A DNA stretch of 64,000 bases from Rhodanobacter sp. C06 (lineage in GTDB: Bacteria; Pseudomonadota; Gammaproteobacteria; Xanthomonadales; Rhodanobacteraceae), in NCBI RefSeq assembly GCF_002001105.1, contig NZ_MUNP01000062.1, positions 1 through 64,000 of the forward strand, in the 5' to 3' direction. Made by a program: the position numbers and the translations under genes. The notes under the pieces were generated by a model. That model searched no databases and was not told the origin of the DNA. It worked only from the letters and a program-made list of their open reading frames with translations. Each line of letters opens with the position of its first letter. Within the stretch, counting starts at the first letter, position 1. Shown one piece after another: positions 56,477 to 64,000 of this stretch.

Positions 56477-56860
56477 ATGAAACGCGTCCTGTTCGTCTGC
56501 GTGGAAAACGCCAATCGCAGCCAGATGGCCGAAGCTTTCGCGCGCATCCATGGCGCTGGCGCGATCGAAGCCTTGAGCGCCGGCTCGGCACCATCCGGCC
56601 GGATCCATCCGAAGGCGGTGCGCTTCATGGCCGAGCTCGGCTACGACCTGGGCGCGCATGCCTCGAAGTCGCTCGATGATGTCGACGGCGAGTTCGACGC
56701 CGTCGTCACCATGGGCTGCGGCGACGGCTGCCCGTGGGTGCCGGCGAAACGGCGCGAGGACTGGCAGCTGTCCGATCCGAAGCACCTGGACGACGACGGT
56801 TACCGCGCGGTGCGCGACGAGATCTCCGCCCGCGTCCGGCACTTGCTGGCGGAGCTGTGA
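56477..56860 (+). CDS. arsC: Arsenate reductase, low-molecular-weight phosphatase type
   Basis: A 127-residue enzyme reducing arsenate to arsenite. The catalytic loop CVENANRS gives C8-x5-R14; the second pair C81 and C85 in GCGDGCPW resolves the intermediate; D in LSDPKH is the phosphatase acid. These features fit the thioredoxin/mycothiol-coupled LMW-PTP class rather than the glutaredoxin-type ArsC. The aquaporin ATG overlaps its stop base. Confidence 0.92.
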   Translation: MKRVLFVCVENANRSQMAEAFARIHGAGAIEALSAGSAPSGRIHPKAVRFMAELGYDLGAHASKSLDDVDGEFDAVVTMGCGDGCPWVPAKRREDWQLSDPKHLDDDGYRAVRDEISARVRHLLAEL

Positions 56861-57546
56861 TGCCGTTGCCGCGCCGACTTCTCGCCGAATTCCTCGGCAC
56901 GGGCGTGCTGCTTGCCACGGTGGTGGGCTCCGGGATCATGGGCGTGGCGCTGTCCGGCGGCAACGACGGCATCGCGCTGCTGGCGAACGCGACGGCGACC
57001 GCGGGCATCCTGTACGTGCTGATCGCCGTGCTCGGCCCGGTCTCCGGCGCGCACTTCAATCCCGCCGTGACGCTGGCGCTGCGCATGCGCGGCGAACTCG
57101 ACACGCGCGAAACCCTCGCCTACGTCGCCGTGCAGCTCGTCGCGGCCATCGGCGGCGTGCTGCTGGCCCATGCCATGTTCGGCCAGCCGCTGCTGCAACC
57201 GGGCATCCATGCGCGCAGCGGCGCCGCGCAATGGCTGAGCGAGGGCGTGGCCACCGCCGGCCTGCTGCTCACCATCCTGCTCGGTGCGCGGGCCCGGCCC
57301 GCGGCGATGCCCGCGCTGGTCGCGAGCTACATCTTCGCCGCGTACTGGTTCACCGCCAGCACGTCGTTCGCGAACCCGGCGGTCACCGTGGCGCGCGCAC
57401 TGACCCGCACGTTTGCCGGCATCCGGCCCGTCGACGTGCCGGGTTTCGTGCTGGCCCAGCTGGCCGGAACGGCTGCGGCACTGCTCGTGGCACGTGTTCT
57501 GGACGGCCGGACCGCGGATGCGCGCGCGCCGTCGAACGCGGATTGA
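56860..57546 (+). CDS. Aquaporin-family arsenite channel (AqpS-like)
   Basis: A 228-residue inner-membrane channel with six hydrophobic segments and two NPA half-helices (GAHFNPAVTL and TSFANPAVTVAR). It starts where arsC ends. No ArsB, Acr3 or ArsP gene is present, so, as in Sinorhizobium AqpS, arsenite made by ArsC would leave passively down its gradient. The second half-helix lacks the usual NPARS/NPARD pattern, having NPAVTVAR. Confidence 0.82.
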   Translation: MPLPRRLLAEFLGTGVLLATVVGSGIMGVALSGGNDGIALLANATATAGILYVLIAVLGPVSGAHFNPAVTLALRMRGELDTRETLAYVAVQLVAAIGGVLLAHAMFGQPLLQPGIHARSGAAQWLSEGVATAGLLLTILLGARARPAAMPALVASYIFAAYWFTASTSFANPAVTVARALTRTFAGIRPVDVPGFVLAQLAGTAAALLVARVLDGRTADARAPSNAD

Positions 57547-57583
57547 TGGCTGCGGGCCCGTGGCCGCCGCGGATGCCGATCCG

Positions 57584-58741
57584 CTAGCGCTGCACCATGT
57601 GCCCGAACCACGCCCAGCCGCGCACGTGCTCGGCGATCAGCTTGACGCTGGTAAGCATGGGTACCGCGAGCAGCGCGCCGGGGATGCCCCACAGCCAGCC
57701 CCACACCAGCAGCCAGATCAGGATCGCGATCGGCGACAGGCGCATGCGCCGGCCCAGGATCAGCGGCGTGACCAGGTTGCCCTCGAACACGGTGAGCCCG
57801 GCGAAGCACAGCGCAGGCAGCAGCGCGTGCCCGAGCTGGTCGAAATGCACCAGGCCCACCAGCAGCAGCACGCTGGTGGTGAAGATCGCGCCCACGTAGG
57901 GAATGAAGTTCGCGAACATCGCCACCGCGCCCCACAGCAGCGGATCGGGCATGCGCAGCTGCCACAGGATGCCCGCGGTGAGCGCGCCCAGCGCGAAATT
58001 GATCAGCAAGGTGGTGAGGATGTAGCGCGACACCTCGTGCTGGATGCCGCGCACCACCGACACCGCCTGCCGCTTGTAGCTGAAGCCCGGCCCGATCTCC
58101 ACCAACCGGCGCAGCAGCAGGTCGCCGTAGACCAGGAAGAAGAACACCAGCAGCACCTGGGTGAGGATCGCCGCCAGCACCTTCGGCGCCGTCGACGCCA
58201 CGTCCCAGGCGCTCAGCGCCACGTCCGCCGGCTGCGGTCGCACGTAGGTCGGGCGGCCGTTGACCAGGGTCTGGGTGGCGCGGTTGGCCGCTTCCAGCGG
58301 CCGGGTGATGTGCTCCAGCTTGGGCACGAAACGGCGGATCGTGGTCGGCGCCTCGTGGATCCAGTCCAGCGCTGGCGGCGTGAGCAGGCCGATGCCGGTG
58401 CCGATGCCGCCGATCAGCGCCAGCATCAGCACGCTGGCGCCCAGCCAGCGTGGCACGCCCCAACGGGCGGCGCCGGCGACGACCGGATTCAGCGCCAGGC
58501 CGATGAAGGCCGCGAGCACCAGCGGAATCAGCAGCGCCTTGCACAGCGTCACCGTGTACAGCAGCGCCAGCAGCAGCAGCGCGTTGAGCAGCACGCGGAT
58601 CGCGCGCAGGTGGCGGCGCATGCCGCGTGCGCTGCGCCGCGCGAAACGGCCACGCGACAGGGTCGACACACGCGGCGGCGCCACCGGCGGCGCGGCTTCG
58701 GCCGCCTCGCCGGCATCGGGCAAGGGCAGTGGGTCGTTCAT
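57584..58741 (-). CDS. AI-2E/PerM-family membrane transporter
   Basis: A 385-residue inner-membrane protein with about eight hydrophobic segments. The N-terminal ~40 residues are proline-rich and cytosolic. LVFFFLVYGDLLLRRL, NFIPYVGAIFTTSVLLLVGL and EGNLVTPLILGRRM are family blocks. PerM/AI-2E proteins export small signals or ions; the substrate here is unknown. The start at 58741 overlaps the upstream gene's stop (ATGA). Confidence 0.85.
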   Translation of the reverse strand: MNDPLPLPDAGEAAEAAPPVAPPRVSTLSRGRFARRSARGMRRHLRAIRVLLNALLLLALLYTVTLCKALLIPLVLAAFIGLALNPVVAGAARWGVPRWLGASVLMLALIGGIGTGIGLLTPPALDWIHEAPTTIRRFVPKLEHITRPLEAANRATQTLVNGRPTYVRPQPADVALSAWDVASTAPKVLAAILTQVLLVFFFLVYGDLLLRRLVEIGPGFSYKRQAVSVVRGIQHEVSRYILTTLLINFALGALTAGILWQLRMPDPLLWGAVAMFANFIPYVGAIFTTSVLLLVGLVHFDQLGHALLPALCFAGLTVFEGNLVTPLILGRRMRLSPIAILIWLLVWGWLWGIPGALLAVPMLTSVKLIAEHVRGWAWFGHMVQR

Positions 58742-59034
58742 GCGGAAGCGTCGTCGAAGGCGCCGGCGCCCAGCTCGACGACCAGGCGCACGCCCTGCGC
58801 CACCACCTCGGCAAGGCCGCCGCGCAACAAGGGCCCCACGCCGGGCACGCGCAGCGGATGCACGTCGAGGCTGCCGAGCACGAAGCCCGCGCCGCCCGCC
58901 GCGCCCAGCGCGAGCAGCGGATGCCGCTCCCCGCACGCCAGCAGGGCCGCCGCCGGCTCGGCCAGTTCCGCGCGATGCGCGGCCACCCGCGCCTGCGCCG
59001 CACGCACCTTGTCGAGATGGCTGAACAGACTCAT
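58738..59034 (-). CDS. Small membrane-associated protein of the YqjD/YqjE group
   Basis: A 98-residue protein. An N-terminal amphipathic part (SHLDKVRAAQARVAAHRAELAEPAAALL) precedes a short glycine-rich hydrophobic stretch (HPLLALGAAGGAGFVLGSL) resembling the C-terminus of DUF883 proteins. It overlaps both neighbours, and takes the position YqjK has in E. coli, but the sequence likeness is slight. Role unknown. Confidence 0.6.
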   Translation of the reverse strand: MSLFSHLDKVRAAQARVAAHRAELAEPAAALLACGERHPLLALGAAGGAGFVLGSLDVHPLRVPGVGPLLRGGLAEVVAQGVRLVVELGAGAFDDASA

Positions 59035-59501
59035 GGCTTGTCCTCCCCCGCGGTTCCGCTGTCGACCTCGCGCTCCGCGCGGTGCAGCGTCTCGCGCATC
59101 ATCGCACCCCATTCGTAGCGCGTGGCGGGCAGGCTCATCCAGTGCATGCAGCGGCGGAACAGCCCGATCGCGCCTGCCAGCAGCAATGCCTGCAGCAGCG
59201 CCAGCACCAGCAGCGCCCAGATCCACGAGTGGAACCAGGTGGCCAACAACACGCCGACCAGGCCGAGCAGGGTCAGGCCGAGCGCCACGCCGGCCACGGT
59301 GGCGACCAGTGCGGCGACCAGCAGCCACGACACCGCGCTGCGCGCCAGCCCCAGCTCGGCGGCCAGCAAGTGCAGCTGCGCGCCGAACAGCCGGCGCACC
59401 GCACCGACCAGCCGGCCCAGTTCGTCCAGCAGAGACGAGGACGGCGCCGAAACTTCCGGCGCCGTCGCGTGATCCTGTTCGCGCGCGGGTTCTTCCTGCA
59501 T
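59031..59501 (-). CDS. YqjE/DUF1469-like phage-holin-superfamily membrane protein
   Basis: A 156-residue inner-membrane protein with two long hydrophobic segments (residues ~57-115) after an acidic cytosolic head (EEPAREQDHATAPEVSAPSSS). LLDELGRLVGAVRRLFGAQLHLLAAELG is the family's helical lead. It is the second gene of a DUF883-DUF1469 pair that in enterobacteria is stress-induced and associated with the membrane. Confidence 0.75.
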   Translation of the reverse strand: MQEEPAREQDHATAPEVSAPSSSLLDELGRLVGAVRRLFGAQLHLLAAELGLARSAVSWLLVAALVATVAGVALGLTLLGLVGVLLATWFHSWIWALLVLALLQALLLAGAIGLFRRCMHWMSLPATRYEWGAMMRETLHRAEREVDSGTAGEDKP

Positions 59502-59507
59502 GCGCGA

Positions 59508-59870
59508 TCAGCGCCTGAGCAGGCGGCCGAGCAGCCAGCCCGCGCCCAGCGCGATCGCCATCGACTGCACCGGCTTCTCGCGCACGTAGTCGCGCACCTG
59601 CTCCAGCCACTCGTCGGCGCGATCCATCGTGGCGTCGTAGGCGGCACGGCCGCGTTCGCCCGCCTCGTCGAGCTTGTCGCTGGCGCGATGCGCACCGGCG
59701 GCGACCTTGTCGGTGGCGCGGTGCAGGCTTTCCTCGACGTGGTCGGCGGCGCGCTCCACCGCCTCCTTGGTGCCGGCGACCGCGCTGGTGGTGGCCTGCT
59801 TGACGCGCACGGCGCCTTCGTCGATGCGGCTGGGCGCGTCGTTGTCGGTCGTTGCTGCCTGCTTGTTCAT
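59508..59870 (-). CDS. DUF883 (ElaB/YqjD-like) membrane-anchored protein
   Basis: A 120-residue protein, mostly long amphipathic helices with many A/E/D/K residues (VKQATTSAVAGTKEAVERAADHVEESL), followed by a C-terminal anchor (VREKPVQSMAIALGAGWLLGRLLRR). In E. coli such proteins bind ribosomes at the membrane in stationary phase. First gene of the minus-strand group running to the PerM-like gene. Confidence 0.82.
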   Translation of the reverse strand: MNKQAATTDNDAPSRIDEGAVRVKQATTSAVAGTKEAVERAADHVEESLHRATDKVAAGAHRASDKLDEAGERGRAAYDATMDRADEWLEQVRDYVREKPVQSMAIALGAGWLLGRLLRR

Positions 59871-59928
59871 GTGGTCTCCACGTAGCTCATGCGGAAGAAT
59901 GCCGGTTCGCCGGGCGCTGCGCCACGCC

Positions 59929-60084
59929 TCATTTCGCGCGTCGCAGGAACGAGATGATCGCCAGGATCAGGAACACGATGAACAGGATCTTCGCGATCCC
60001 GGCCGCCGCGCCTGCAATGCCGCCGAAACCGAGCACCGCGGCGATGATGGCGACGATCAGGAATACCAGTGCGTAGTGAAGCAT
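59929..60084 (-). CDS. DUF1328 (YtjA-like) small membrane protein
   Basis: A 51-residue protein consisting of two hydrophobic helices ([19 protein letters not shown] and [21 protein letters not shown]) and a basic tail. This is the DUF1328/YtjA family, often stress-linked. The start at 60084 has GGCAAG upstream (minus strand); an in-frame extension to 60213 has no likeness and is rejected. Too short to be called by length alone, but the family pattern is clear. Confidence 0.82.
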   Translation of the reverse strand: MLHYALVFLIVAIIAAVLGFGGIAGAAAGIAKILFIVFLILAIISFLRRAK

Positions 60085-60209
60085 GGCCTTGCCCTCTTGA
60101 ACGAATGCCGACCGCGGCCCCAACAGCCGCATGTCGTCATTCATCCACAGTGGCCGCCATCTGCGCGTGAAGGGGCGCGCGTGCGTGCACGCCACCTGCA
60201 CATTCGCCG

Positions 60210-60833
60210 TCACGTCGCCGAAGCGGGACGAATCGCGTAGGTGCCCACCAGTTCCGCTTCCGCCAGCACGTGGCCGCGCATCGCCGTGCGCAGTTCGGCC
60301 AGCGTGAAGCCGCGCGACAGTTCCAGCTTAGCCACGTCCAGCGCATGGATGCGGAAGTGGTAATGGTGCACGAGGCTGTCGTTCCACGGCGGGCACGGGC
60401 CGTCGTAGCCGAGGTAGTCGCCGCCCATCCCGGCGTCGCCCGCGAACCAGCCGGTGTAATCGTTCAACCCCTGCACGCTGCCCGGCGGTCCGAGCGGATC
60501 GCGCTTGCCGCGCGGCGTGATGCCGTCGCAGCACGCGCCCTCGTCGAACTCGCCGCATTCGGCGGGAATGTTCGCCATCAGCCAGTGCGCGAACTCCACC
60601 CGCGGCAGGTCGGCCGGCACCACGCGCCCGGCCTGGTTCACGTCGTCGCCGCGGCTGGGCACGTCGGTGTCGATGCAGGTGAGCACGAAGGAACGCGTGC
60701 CTTCCGGCGCGTCCTTCCATGCCAGGTGTGGGCTGCGGTTGTCGGAGAGCGCCACCGGGGTGCCGGGTTTGCCGAAGGCGTTCGCGGCGGGAATGGGTTG
60801 GCCGTGGGCGAAGTTGTCGCTGCGCAGTTGCAT
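60210..60833 (-). CDS. PEBP-family protein (YbhB/YbcL-like)
   Basis: A 207-residue cytosolic phosphatidylethanolamine-binding-like protein: [29 protein letters not shown] is the ligand-pocket block (DxSPHL/W), and [13 protein letters not shown] with [11 protein letters not shown] the second. Bacterial members have no settled role. The start at 60833 has GGAGA seven bases upstream. It has two cysteines in [10 protein letters not shown] that are not usual for the family. Confidence 0.85.
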   Translation of the reverse strand: MQLRSDNFAHGQPIPAANAFGKPGTPVALSDNRSPHLAWKDAPEGTRSFVLTCIDTDVPSRGDDVNQAGRVVPADLPRVEFAHWLMANIPAECGEFDEGACCDGITPRGKRDPLGPPGSVQGLNDYTGWFAGDAGMGGDYLGYDGPCPPWNDSLVHHYHFRIHALDVAKLELSRGFTLAELRTAMRGHVLAEAELVGTYAIRPASAT

Positions 60834-60862
60834 GGGGGGTCTCCGTTCACCTTCAGATATTG

Positions 60863-60887
60863 TCATTCCGGCGCAGGCCGGAATCGC
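60863..60887. repeat. REP-C hairpin, left of the GIY-YIG gene
   Basis: TCATTCCGGCGCAGGCCGGAATCGC: an 8-bp perfect stem ATTCCGGC/GCCGGAAT around GCAG (60865-60884). It ends 21 bases before the GIY-YIG stop codon and is the inverse of the unit at 61224-61249, apart from one compensated base pair. Confidence 0.8.
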
Positions 60888-60908
60888 ACTTCGCTGTTGA
60901 ATCCGCCG

Positions 60909-61202
60909 TCACAGAATAGTTGGATACAGATCGCACCATCCGGCATTCTCGCCTTCGATCAATCGTATCTTCCAGGCACGCTTCCAGCCCTTGAGCGTCT
61001 TTTCACGCAAGATCGCCGATTCCATCGTCGGATGAAGTTCGTACCAAACCAGCGTGTGGATGCGATAGCGATGGGTATAACCCTCCATCACATCGTTCTT
61101 GTGCTGCCAGATGCGCTTGACCAGATCGCTGGTGACGCCGATATAGAGAACGCCGTTCTTCTTGCTCGCCAGCATGTAGACGCAGGGTTGTCGCCTGTCC
61201 AT
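60909..61202 (-). CDS. GIY-YIG nuclease-domain protein
   Basis: A 97-residue single-domain protein of the UPF0213-like GIY-YIG group: CVYMLASKKNGVLYIGVTSDLVKRIWQHK holds the variant GIY (VYML) and YIG motifs and the catalytic arginine; the glutamate is in EKTLKGWKRAWK. These small nucleases have no settled function. Base composition is clearly below that of the neighbours. It is bracketed by inverted hairpins 21 bases away on each side, suggesting a mobile unit. Confidence 0.85.
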   Translation of the reverse strand: MDRRQPCVYMLASKKNGVLYIGVTSDLVKRIWQHKNDVMEGYTHRYRIHTLVWYELHPTMESAILREKTLKGWKRAWKIRLIEGENAGWCDLYPTIL

Positions 61203-61223
61203 GGCCCTGTCTCCGAATGAAGA

Positions 61224-61249
61224 GCGATTCCTGCCTGCGCAGGAATGAC
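61224..61249. repeat. REP-C hairpin, right of the GIY-YIG gene
   Basis: GCGATTCCTGCCTGCGCAGGAATGAC: stem ATTCCTGC/GCAGGAAT around CTGC (61227-61246). Read in reverse complement it equals the left unit except that one G-C stem pair is replaced by T-A. Confidence 0.8.
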
Positions 61250-61253
61250 GAAA

Positions 61254-62351
61254 TCATGGTTTGTAGGTGACGCGATACACCGCCCCCGCCAAGTCATCGC
61301 TCACCAGCACGCTGCCGTCCGGCAGCGGCTGCACGTCGACCGGGCGGCCCCAGGCCTTCTCGTCCTGCTCGAAGCCGGTGATCAGGGGCTGGTAGCTGGC
61401 CACCTTGTTGCCGGCGAGGCGCACCGTCATCACGCGGTAGCCGGATTTCTTCGTGCGGTTCCACGAGCCGTGCTCGGCGACCAGGATCGCGCCCCGGTAG
61501 CCGGCCGGAAACATGCGGCCCGCGTAGAAGCGCATGCCCAGCGAGGCCACGTGCGCGCCCAGCTTCAGCACGGGCGGCGTGTAGTCCTTGCAACTGCGGC
61601 CCTTGCCGAATTCGGGATCGAGGATGTCGCCCTCGTGGCAATAGGGAAACCCGAAGTGCTCGCCGATGCGCGACATGCGGTTCAACTCGTCGCTGGGGAT
61701 GTCGTCGCCCAGCATGTCGCGGCCGTTGTCGGTGAACCACAGCTGCCGCGAGCCGGGCCGCCAGTCGAAGCCCACGGTGTTGCGGATGCCGTAAGCGATA
61801 TCCTGCGCGCCGCTGCCGTCGGCGTTCATGCGGGTGAGCTTGGCGTAGGCGTTGCCCTTGTCGCAGACGTTGCAGGGCGCCCCGATCGGCACGTAGAGCT
61901 TGCCGTCGGGGCCGAACGCGATGAAGCGCCAGCCGTGGTGCGTTTCGCCGGGCAGCTTGTCGGTGACGAGTTCGGGCTTGGGCGGATCGTCGAGGTGATC
62001 CTCGATATCGCGCAGCACGTAGATGCGGCTCACCGCCGAGATGTAGAGGTCGCCGTCATGGAAGGCCACACCCACCGGCATTTCCAGCCCACTGGCGAGC
62101 ACGCGCACCTTGTCGGCATGGCCGTCGTGCCTGCTGTCGGTGAGCGCGTAGACCTTGCCCGCGTCCATCGAGCCCACGAACACCGTGCCCTTCGCGCCCA
62201 GCGCGATCTCGCGCGCGTTCGGCACCTGGTCGGAGTACACCGCGACGTGGAAGCCCTTCGGCAGCACCAGCCGGTCGAGATGGACCGCGCCGAAAGCGGG
62301 CGCGGCGAGCAGCAGCAGTGCAACCAACGACAGCGACGACGGCAGGCGCAT
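61254..62351 (-). CDS. Exported PQQ-type sugar (sorbosone-like) dehydrogenase
   Basis: A 365-residue secreted six-bladed propeller of the soluble glucose/sorbosone dehydrogenase family. Signal peptide LPSSLSLVALLLLAAPAFGA, then LPKGFHVAVYSDQVPNAREIAL, GLEMPVGVAFHDGDLYIS, THHGWRFIAFGPDGKLYVPIG, GIRNTVGFDWRP, WFTDNGRD and AEHGSWNRTKKSGYRV (residues that bind PQQ and calcium in relatives). Two cysteine pairs (CNVC; C...C near EGDILD). Whether PQQ is really bound is not shown. Start at 62351 has GGAG upstream. Confidence 0.82.
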   Translation of the reverse strand: MRLPSSLSLVALLLLAAPAFGAVHLDRLVLPKGFHVAVYSDQVPNAREIALGAKGTVFVGSMDAGKVYALTDSRHDGHADKVRVLASGLEMPVGVAFHDGDLYISAVSRIYVLRDIEDHLDDPPKPELVTDKLPGETHHGWRFIAFGPDGKLYVPIGAPCNVCDKGNAYAKLTRMNADGSGAQDIAYGIRNTVGFDWRPGSRQLWFTDNGRDMLGDDIPSDELNRMSRIGEHFGFPYCHEGDILDPEFGKGRSCKDYTPPVLKLGAHVASLGMRFYAGRMFPAGYRGAILVAEHGSWNRTKKSGYRVMTVRLAGNKVASYQPLITGFEQDEKAWGRPVDVQPLPDGSVLVSDDLAGAVYRVTYKP

Positions 62352-62493
62352 GGCACGACTCCGGATCGGTGGAAGCTTCAAGCCTATACCATGCCGCGTC
62401 GCGTGCCGCCTCTGCTAACGTGCATCCGATGAGCAAGCCGAACCCGCCGACCGCTGCCATGCCGCTGCCGGCGCCCCGCGCAACCGAACATTG

Positions 62494-62706
62494 ATGGAAG
62501 CCGAAGACCTCAAGCGTCTCGTGGTCGTGCGCATGCCGTTCGGCAAGTACCAGGGCCACCTGATCGCCGATTTGCCCGGCGCCTATCTCGCGTGGTTCGC
62601 GCGCCAGGGCTTTCCGCCCGGCGAACTCGGCCGGCTGCTGGCACTGATGCTGGAGATCGACCACAACGGACTGAAACGCCTGCTCGATCCGTTGCGCGGA
62701 CGCTGA
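62494..62706 (+). CDS. DUF3820-family protein
   Basis: A 70-residue cytosolic protein with the DUF3820 core VVRMPFGKYQGHLIADLPGAYLAWFARQGFPPGELGRLLALMLEI. Some relatives have been annotated as quorum-sensing-regulated virulence factors, without mechanism. The start is ATG 62494 (a TTG precedes in frame). It lies divergent from the dehydrogenase and convergent with the hydrolase. Confidence 0.82.
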   Translation: MEAEDLKRLVVVRMPFGKYQGHLIADLPGAYLAWFARQGFPPGELGRLLALMLEIDHNGLKRLLDPLRGR

Positions 62707-62715
62707 GATCCGGCG

Positions 62716-63732
62716 TCAGCCGCCCGGCGTCCCGTCCGCCACGGCGTTGAACCGCGCCGCGATGTAGTCGTCGGTGAAGCTGGTCATGTCGCGACCGCGG
62801 ATGAAGCCGCAGTGGCCACCGTGTTCGGCGATGTCCAGTTCCACGTTCGGCGGCAGCCGCAGCTGCTCGAACGCGCCTACCGGGATCACCGGGTCGTCGC
62901 GCGCGGTGAGGATGGTGGCGGGAATCTGCATCGCCATCAGCGCGTCGGCGGCCACCGAGTAGCCGTCCAGGTACTGTTGCAGCGAACCGAAATCGGTGTG
63001 CCGCCGCACCAGCGATTCGGTGAGTCCGCGCAGGTTCTGCTTCAGCTCCGACATCTCGAAGTACCGGTGCTGCGGGAACGCCTTCTGCTTGGCCAGCAGC
63101 GAGTGCCGCCACTTGTGCATGAAGTAGGCCTGGTAGAACCACGGCGCCGACTCCTCCAGCGAGAACAGGCCCGCGGCGGGATCGATGATCGGGCACACCG
63201 CCAGCGCATAGGCGAGCGGGATGCCCACGCGCGAGGTCTGCAGCGCCGCGCGCAGCGCGAAGTTGCCGCCCAGCGAGAAGCCGGCCAGTGCCAGCGGCCG
63301 CGCCGGCCAGCGCGCGGCGATCTCGCCCAGCGCATGCACCACCTCGTCGAGCCGGCAGGAGTGGAACAGCGCCTCGTTGAGGTCGTGGCTGTCGCCGTGG
63401 TCGCGGAAGTTGAGGCGGAAGATGTCCCAGCCGTCGGCGAGCAGGCGGCTGCCGGTCTGCAGCACGTAGGTGGAGTCGACGCTGCCTTCCCAGCCGTGGA
63501 ACAACACGGCGAGGCCGCGCGGTCGCGCGCGCGATTTCTGCGCGGTGTAAGCGCCGGTGAGGCGCACGCCGCCGCCGCCGTCCACCAGCACCGCTTCGGC
63601 GCCGTCCTGCACCGTGCGCGCGGCGCGCGGCAGCAGCAGGCGGCGCACGCCGCTGGAGGAGAGCATGGTCTGGATGTGCCCGCTGGTGAGCGGCCAGGAC
63701 GGACGGAAATCCTTTCCGCGCGGCAGGCTCAT
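62716..63732 (-). CDS. YheT-like alpha/beta hydrolase
   Basis: A 338-residue cytosolic alpha/beta-fold hydrolase. HIQTM near residue 19 is the YheT/AB-hydrolase-4 hallmark; LFHGWEGS precedes the oxyanion hole; the nucleophile lies in LAGFSLGGNFALRAAL; the acid is in TARDDPVIPV and the histidine in EHGGHCGF. Substrate likely a lipid ester but unproven. The ATG overlaps the upstream acyltransferase stop (ATGA). Confidence 0.88.
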   Translation of the reverse strand: MSLPRGKDFRPSWPLTSGHIQTMLSSSGVRRLLLPRAARTVQDGAEAVLVDGGGGVRLTGAYTAQKSRARPRGLAVLFHGWEGSVDSTYVLQTGSRLLADGWDIFRLNFRDHGDSHDLNEALFHSCRLDEVVHALGEIAARWPARPLALAGFSLGGNFALRAALQTSRVGIPLAYALAVCPIIDPAAGLFSLEESAPWFYQAYFMHKWRHSLLAKQKAFPQHRYFEMSELKQNLRGLTESLVRRHTDFGSLQQYLDGYSVAADALMAMQIPATILTARDDPVIPVGAFEQLRLPPNVELDIAEHGGHCGFIRGRDMTSFTDDYIAARFNAVADGTPGG

Positions 63733-64000
63733 GCGACGTGGTCTTCCAGCGCCGCGGCGATGCGCTCGCGCGACAGCTCGGCCATGCGGCGGCGCGCGTC
63801 CGGGCTGGCCGGTACCGGCTGCAGGAAATGCACCTCGGCATCCATCGCCGGGCCGCCGAGCAGGCGCAGGAAGTTCTGCAGGAAATTCTCGTGCTCGCGG
63901 AAACCGGCGTCGATCACGCGGCGGCCATCGCGGGCGAAGCGCAGCGCCACCGGCTGCACCGCCACCTCGGCGTCCAGCGCGGCCTGGAAGATGCGCGCGT
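63729..64000 (-). CDS. 1-acyl-glycerol-3-phosphate acyltransferase-like, C-terminal part (cut by window edge)
   Basis: The last ~90 residues of an LPLAT-family acyltransferase. The frame runs open to the window edge, reading RIFQAALDAEVAVQPVALRFA, the conserved block that follows the catalytic motifs in PlsC-type enzymes, then VHFLQPVPA and RRRMAELSRERIAAAL. The HX4D motif is outside the window. It likely makes or remodels phospholipids and is coupled to the yheT-like gene. Confidence 0.72.
   Translation of the reverse strand, partial: ARIFQAALDAEVAVQPVALRFARDGRRVIDAGFREHENFLQNFLRLLGGPAMDAEVHFLQPVPASPDARRRMAELSRERIAAALEDHVA

Overview
The window is high-GC (roughly two thirds G+C) gammaproteobacterial chromosome. 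The gene order dprA / LysM protein / def / fmt / rsmB, the glnA-ntrB-ntrC locus, the mycobacterial-type transaldolase next to pgi, and abundant short palindromic intergenic repeats fit Lysobacterales (Xanthomonadales), most likely Rhodanobacteraceae (Rhodanobacter/Dyella/Luteibacter type). This assignment rests on protein character and gene order only; no database was searched.

Layout. 1-1000: the distal end of an integron gene-cassette array (two cassettes, attC sites) whose left attC is interrupted by an IS110/IS1111-type element; its transposase start is the first 43 bases. 1.3-8.0 kb: central carbon genes zwf, a HAD hydrolase, tal, pgi and pgm. 8.1-20.3 kb: housekeeping genes purD, an AMP-dependent ligase, tsaC, topA, dprA, a LysM protein, def, fmt and rsmB. 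20.4-31.8 kb: an envelope-glycan (LPS core/O-antigen-like) region with two ArnT/PMT-type transferases, a GT-B enzyme, three GT2 enzymes, UDP-glucuronate decarboxylase, a Wzy/ligase protein, a CDP-glycerol-transferase-like protein and a TPR protein. 32.0-36.2 kb: glnA-ntrB-ntrC with a recognisable sigma-54 promoter and NtrC sites. 36.3-44.9 kb: uppP, a LysR regulator, and a divergent RND efflux operon (adaptor, pump, outer-membrane lipoprotein) ending in an SDR gene. 45.0-55.5 kb: an accessory region with five paralogous secreted beta-propeller proteins, a DUF1579-like protein, an unknown secreted protein and a LytS/LytTR two-component system, interrupted by a lower-GC islet and a structured repeat. 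55.5-57.5 kb: a compact arsenic operon (arsR, arsI, arsC, aquaporin) behind one perfect operator. 57.6-64 kb: PerM-like transporter, a YqjD/YqjE-type membrane-stress group, a PEBP protein, a hairpin-flanked GIY-YIG gene, a PQQ-type sugar dehydrogenase, a DUF3820 protein, a YheT hydrolase and the end of an acyltransferase gene.

How genes work together. Zwf, Tal, Pgi and Pgm link glucose-1-P, glucose-6-P, fructose-6-P and the pentose-phosphate pathway and could feed sugar nucleotides for the glycan region. UppP recycles the undecaprenyl carrier such pathways use. NtrBC control glnA. In the ars operon, arsenate would be reduced by ArsC and arsenite would leave through the aquaporin, while ArsI would demethylate organoarsenicals.

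The most unusual items are (i) the attC-targeting IS in the cassette array, (ii) a ~330-base dispersed repeat present twice whose hairpins keep their pairing although the stem bases differ, (iii) the propeller-paralogue array around a LytTR system, and (iv) a GIY-YIG gene bracketed by inverted hairpins that differ by one compensated base pair. No rRNA, tRNA or CRISPR was found.
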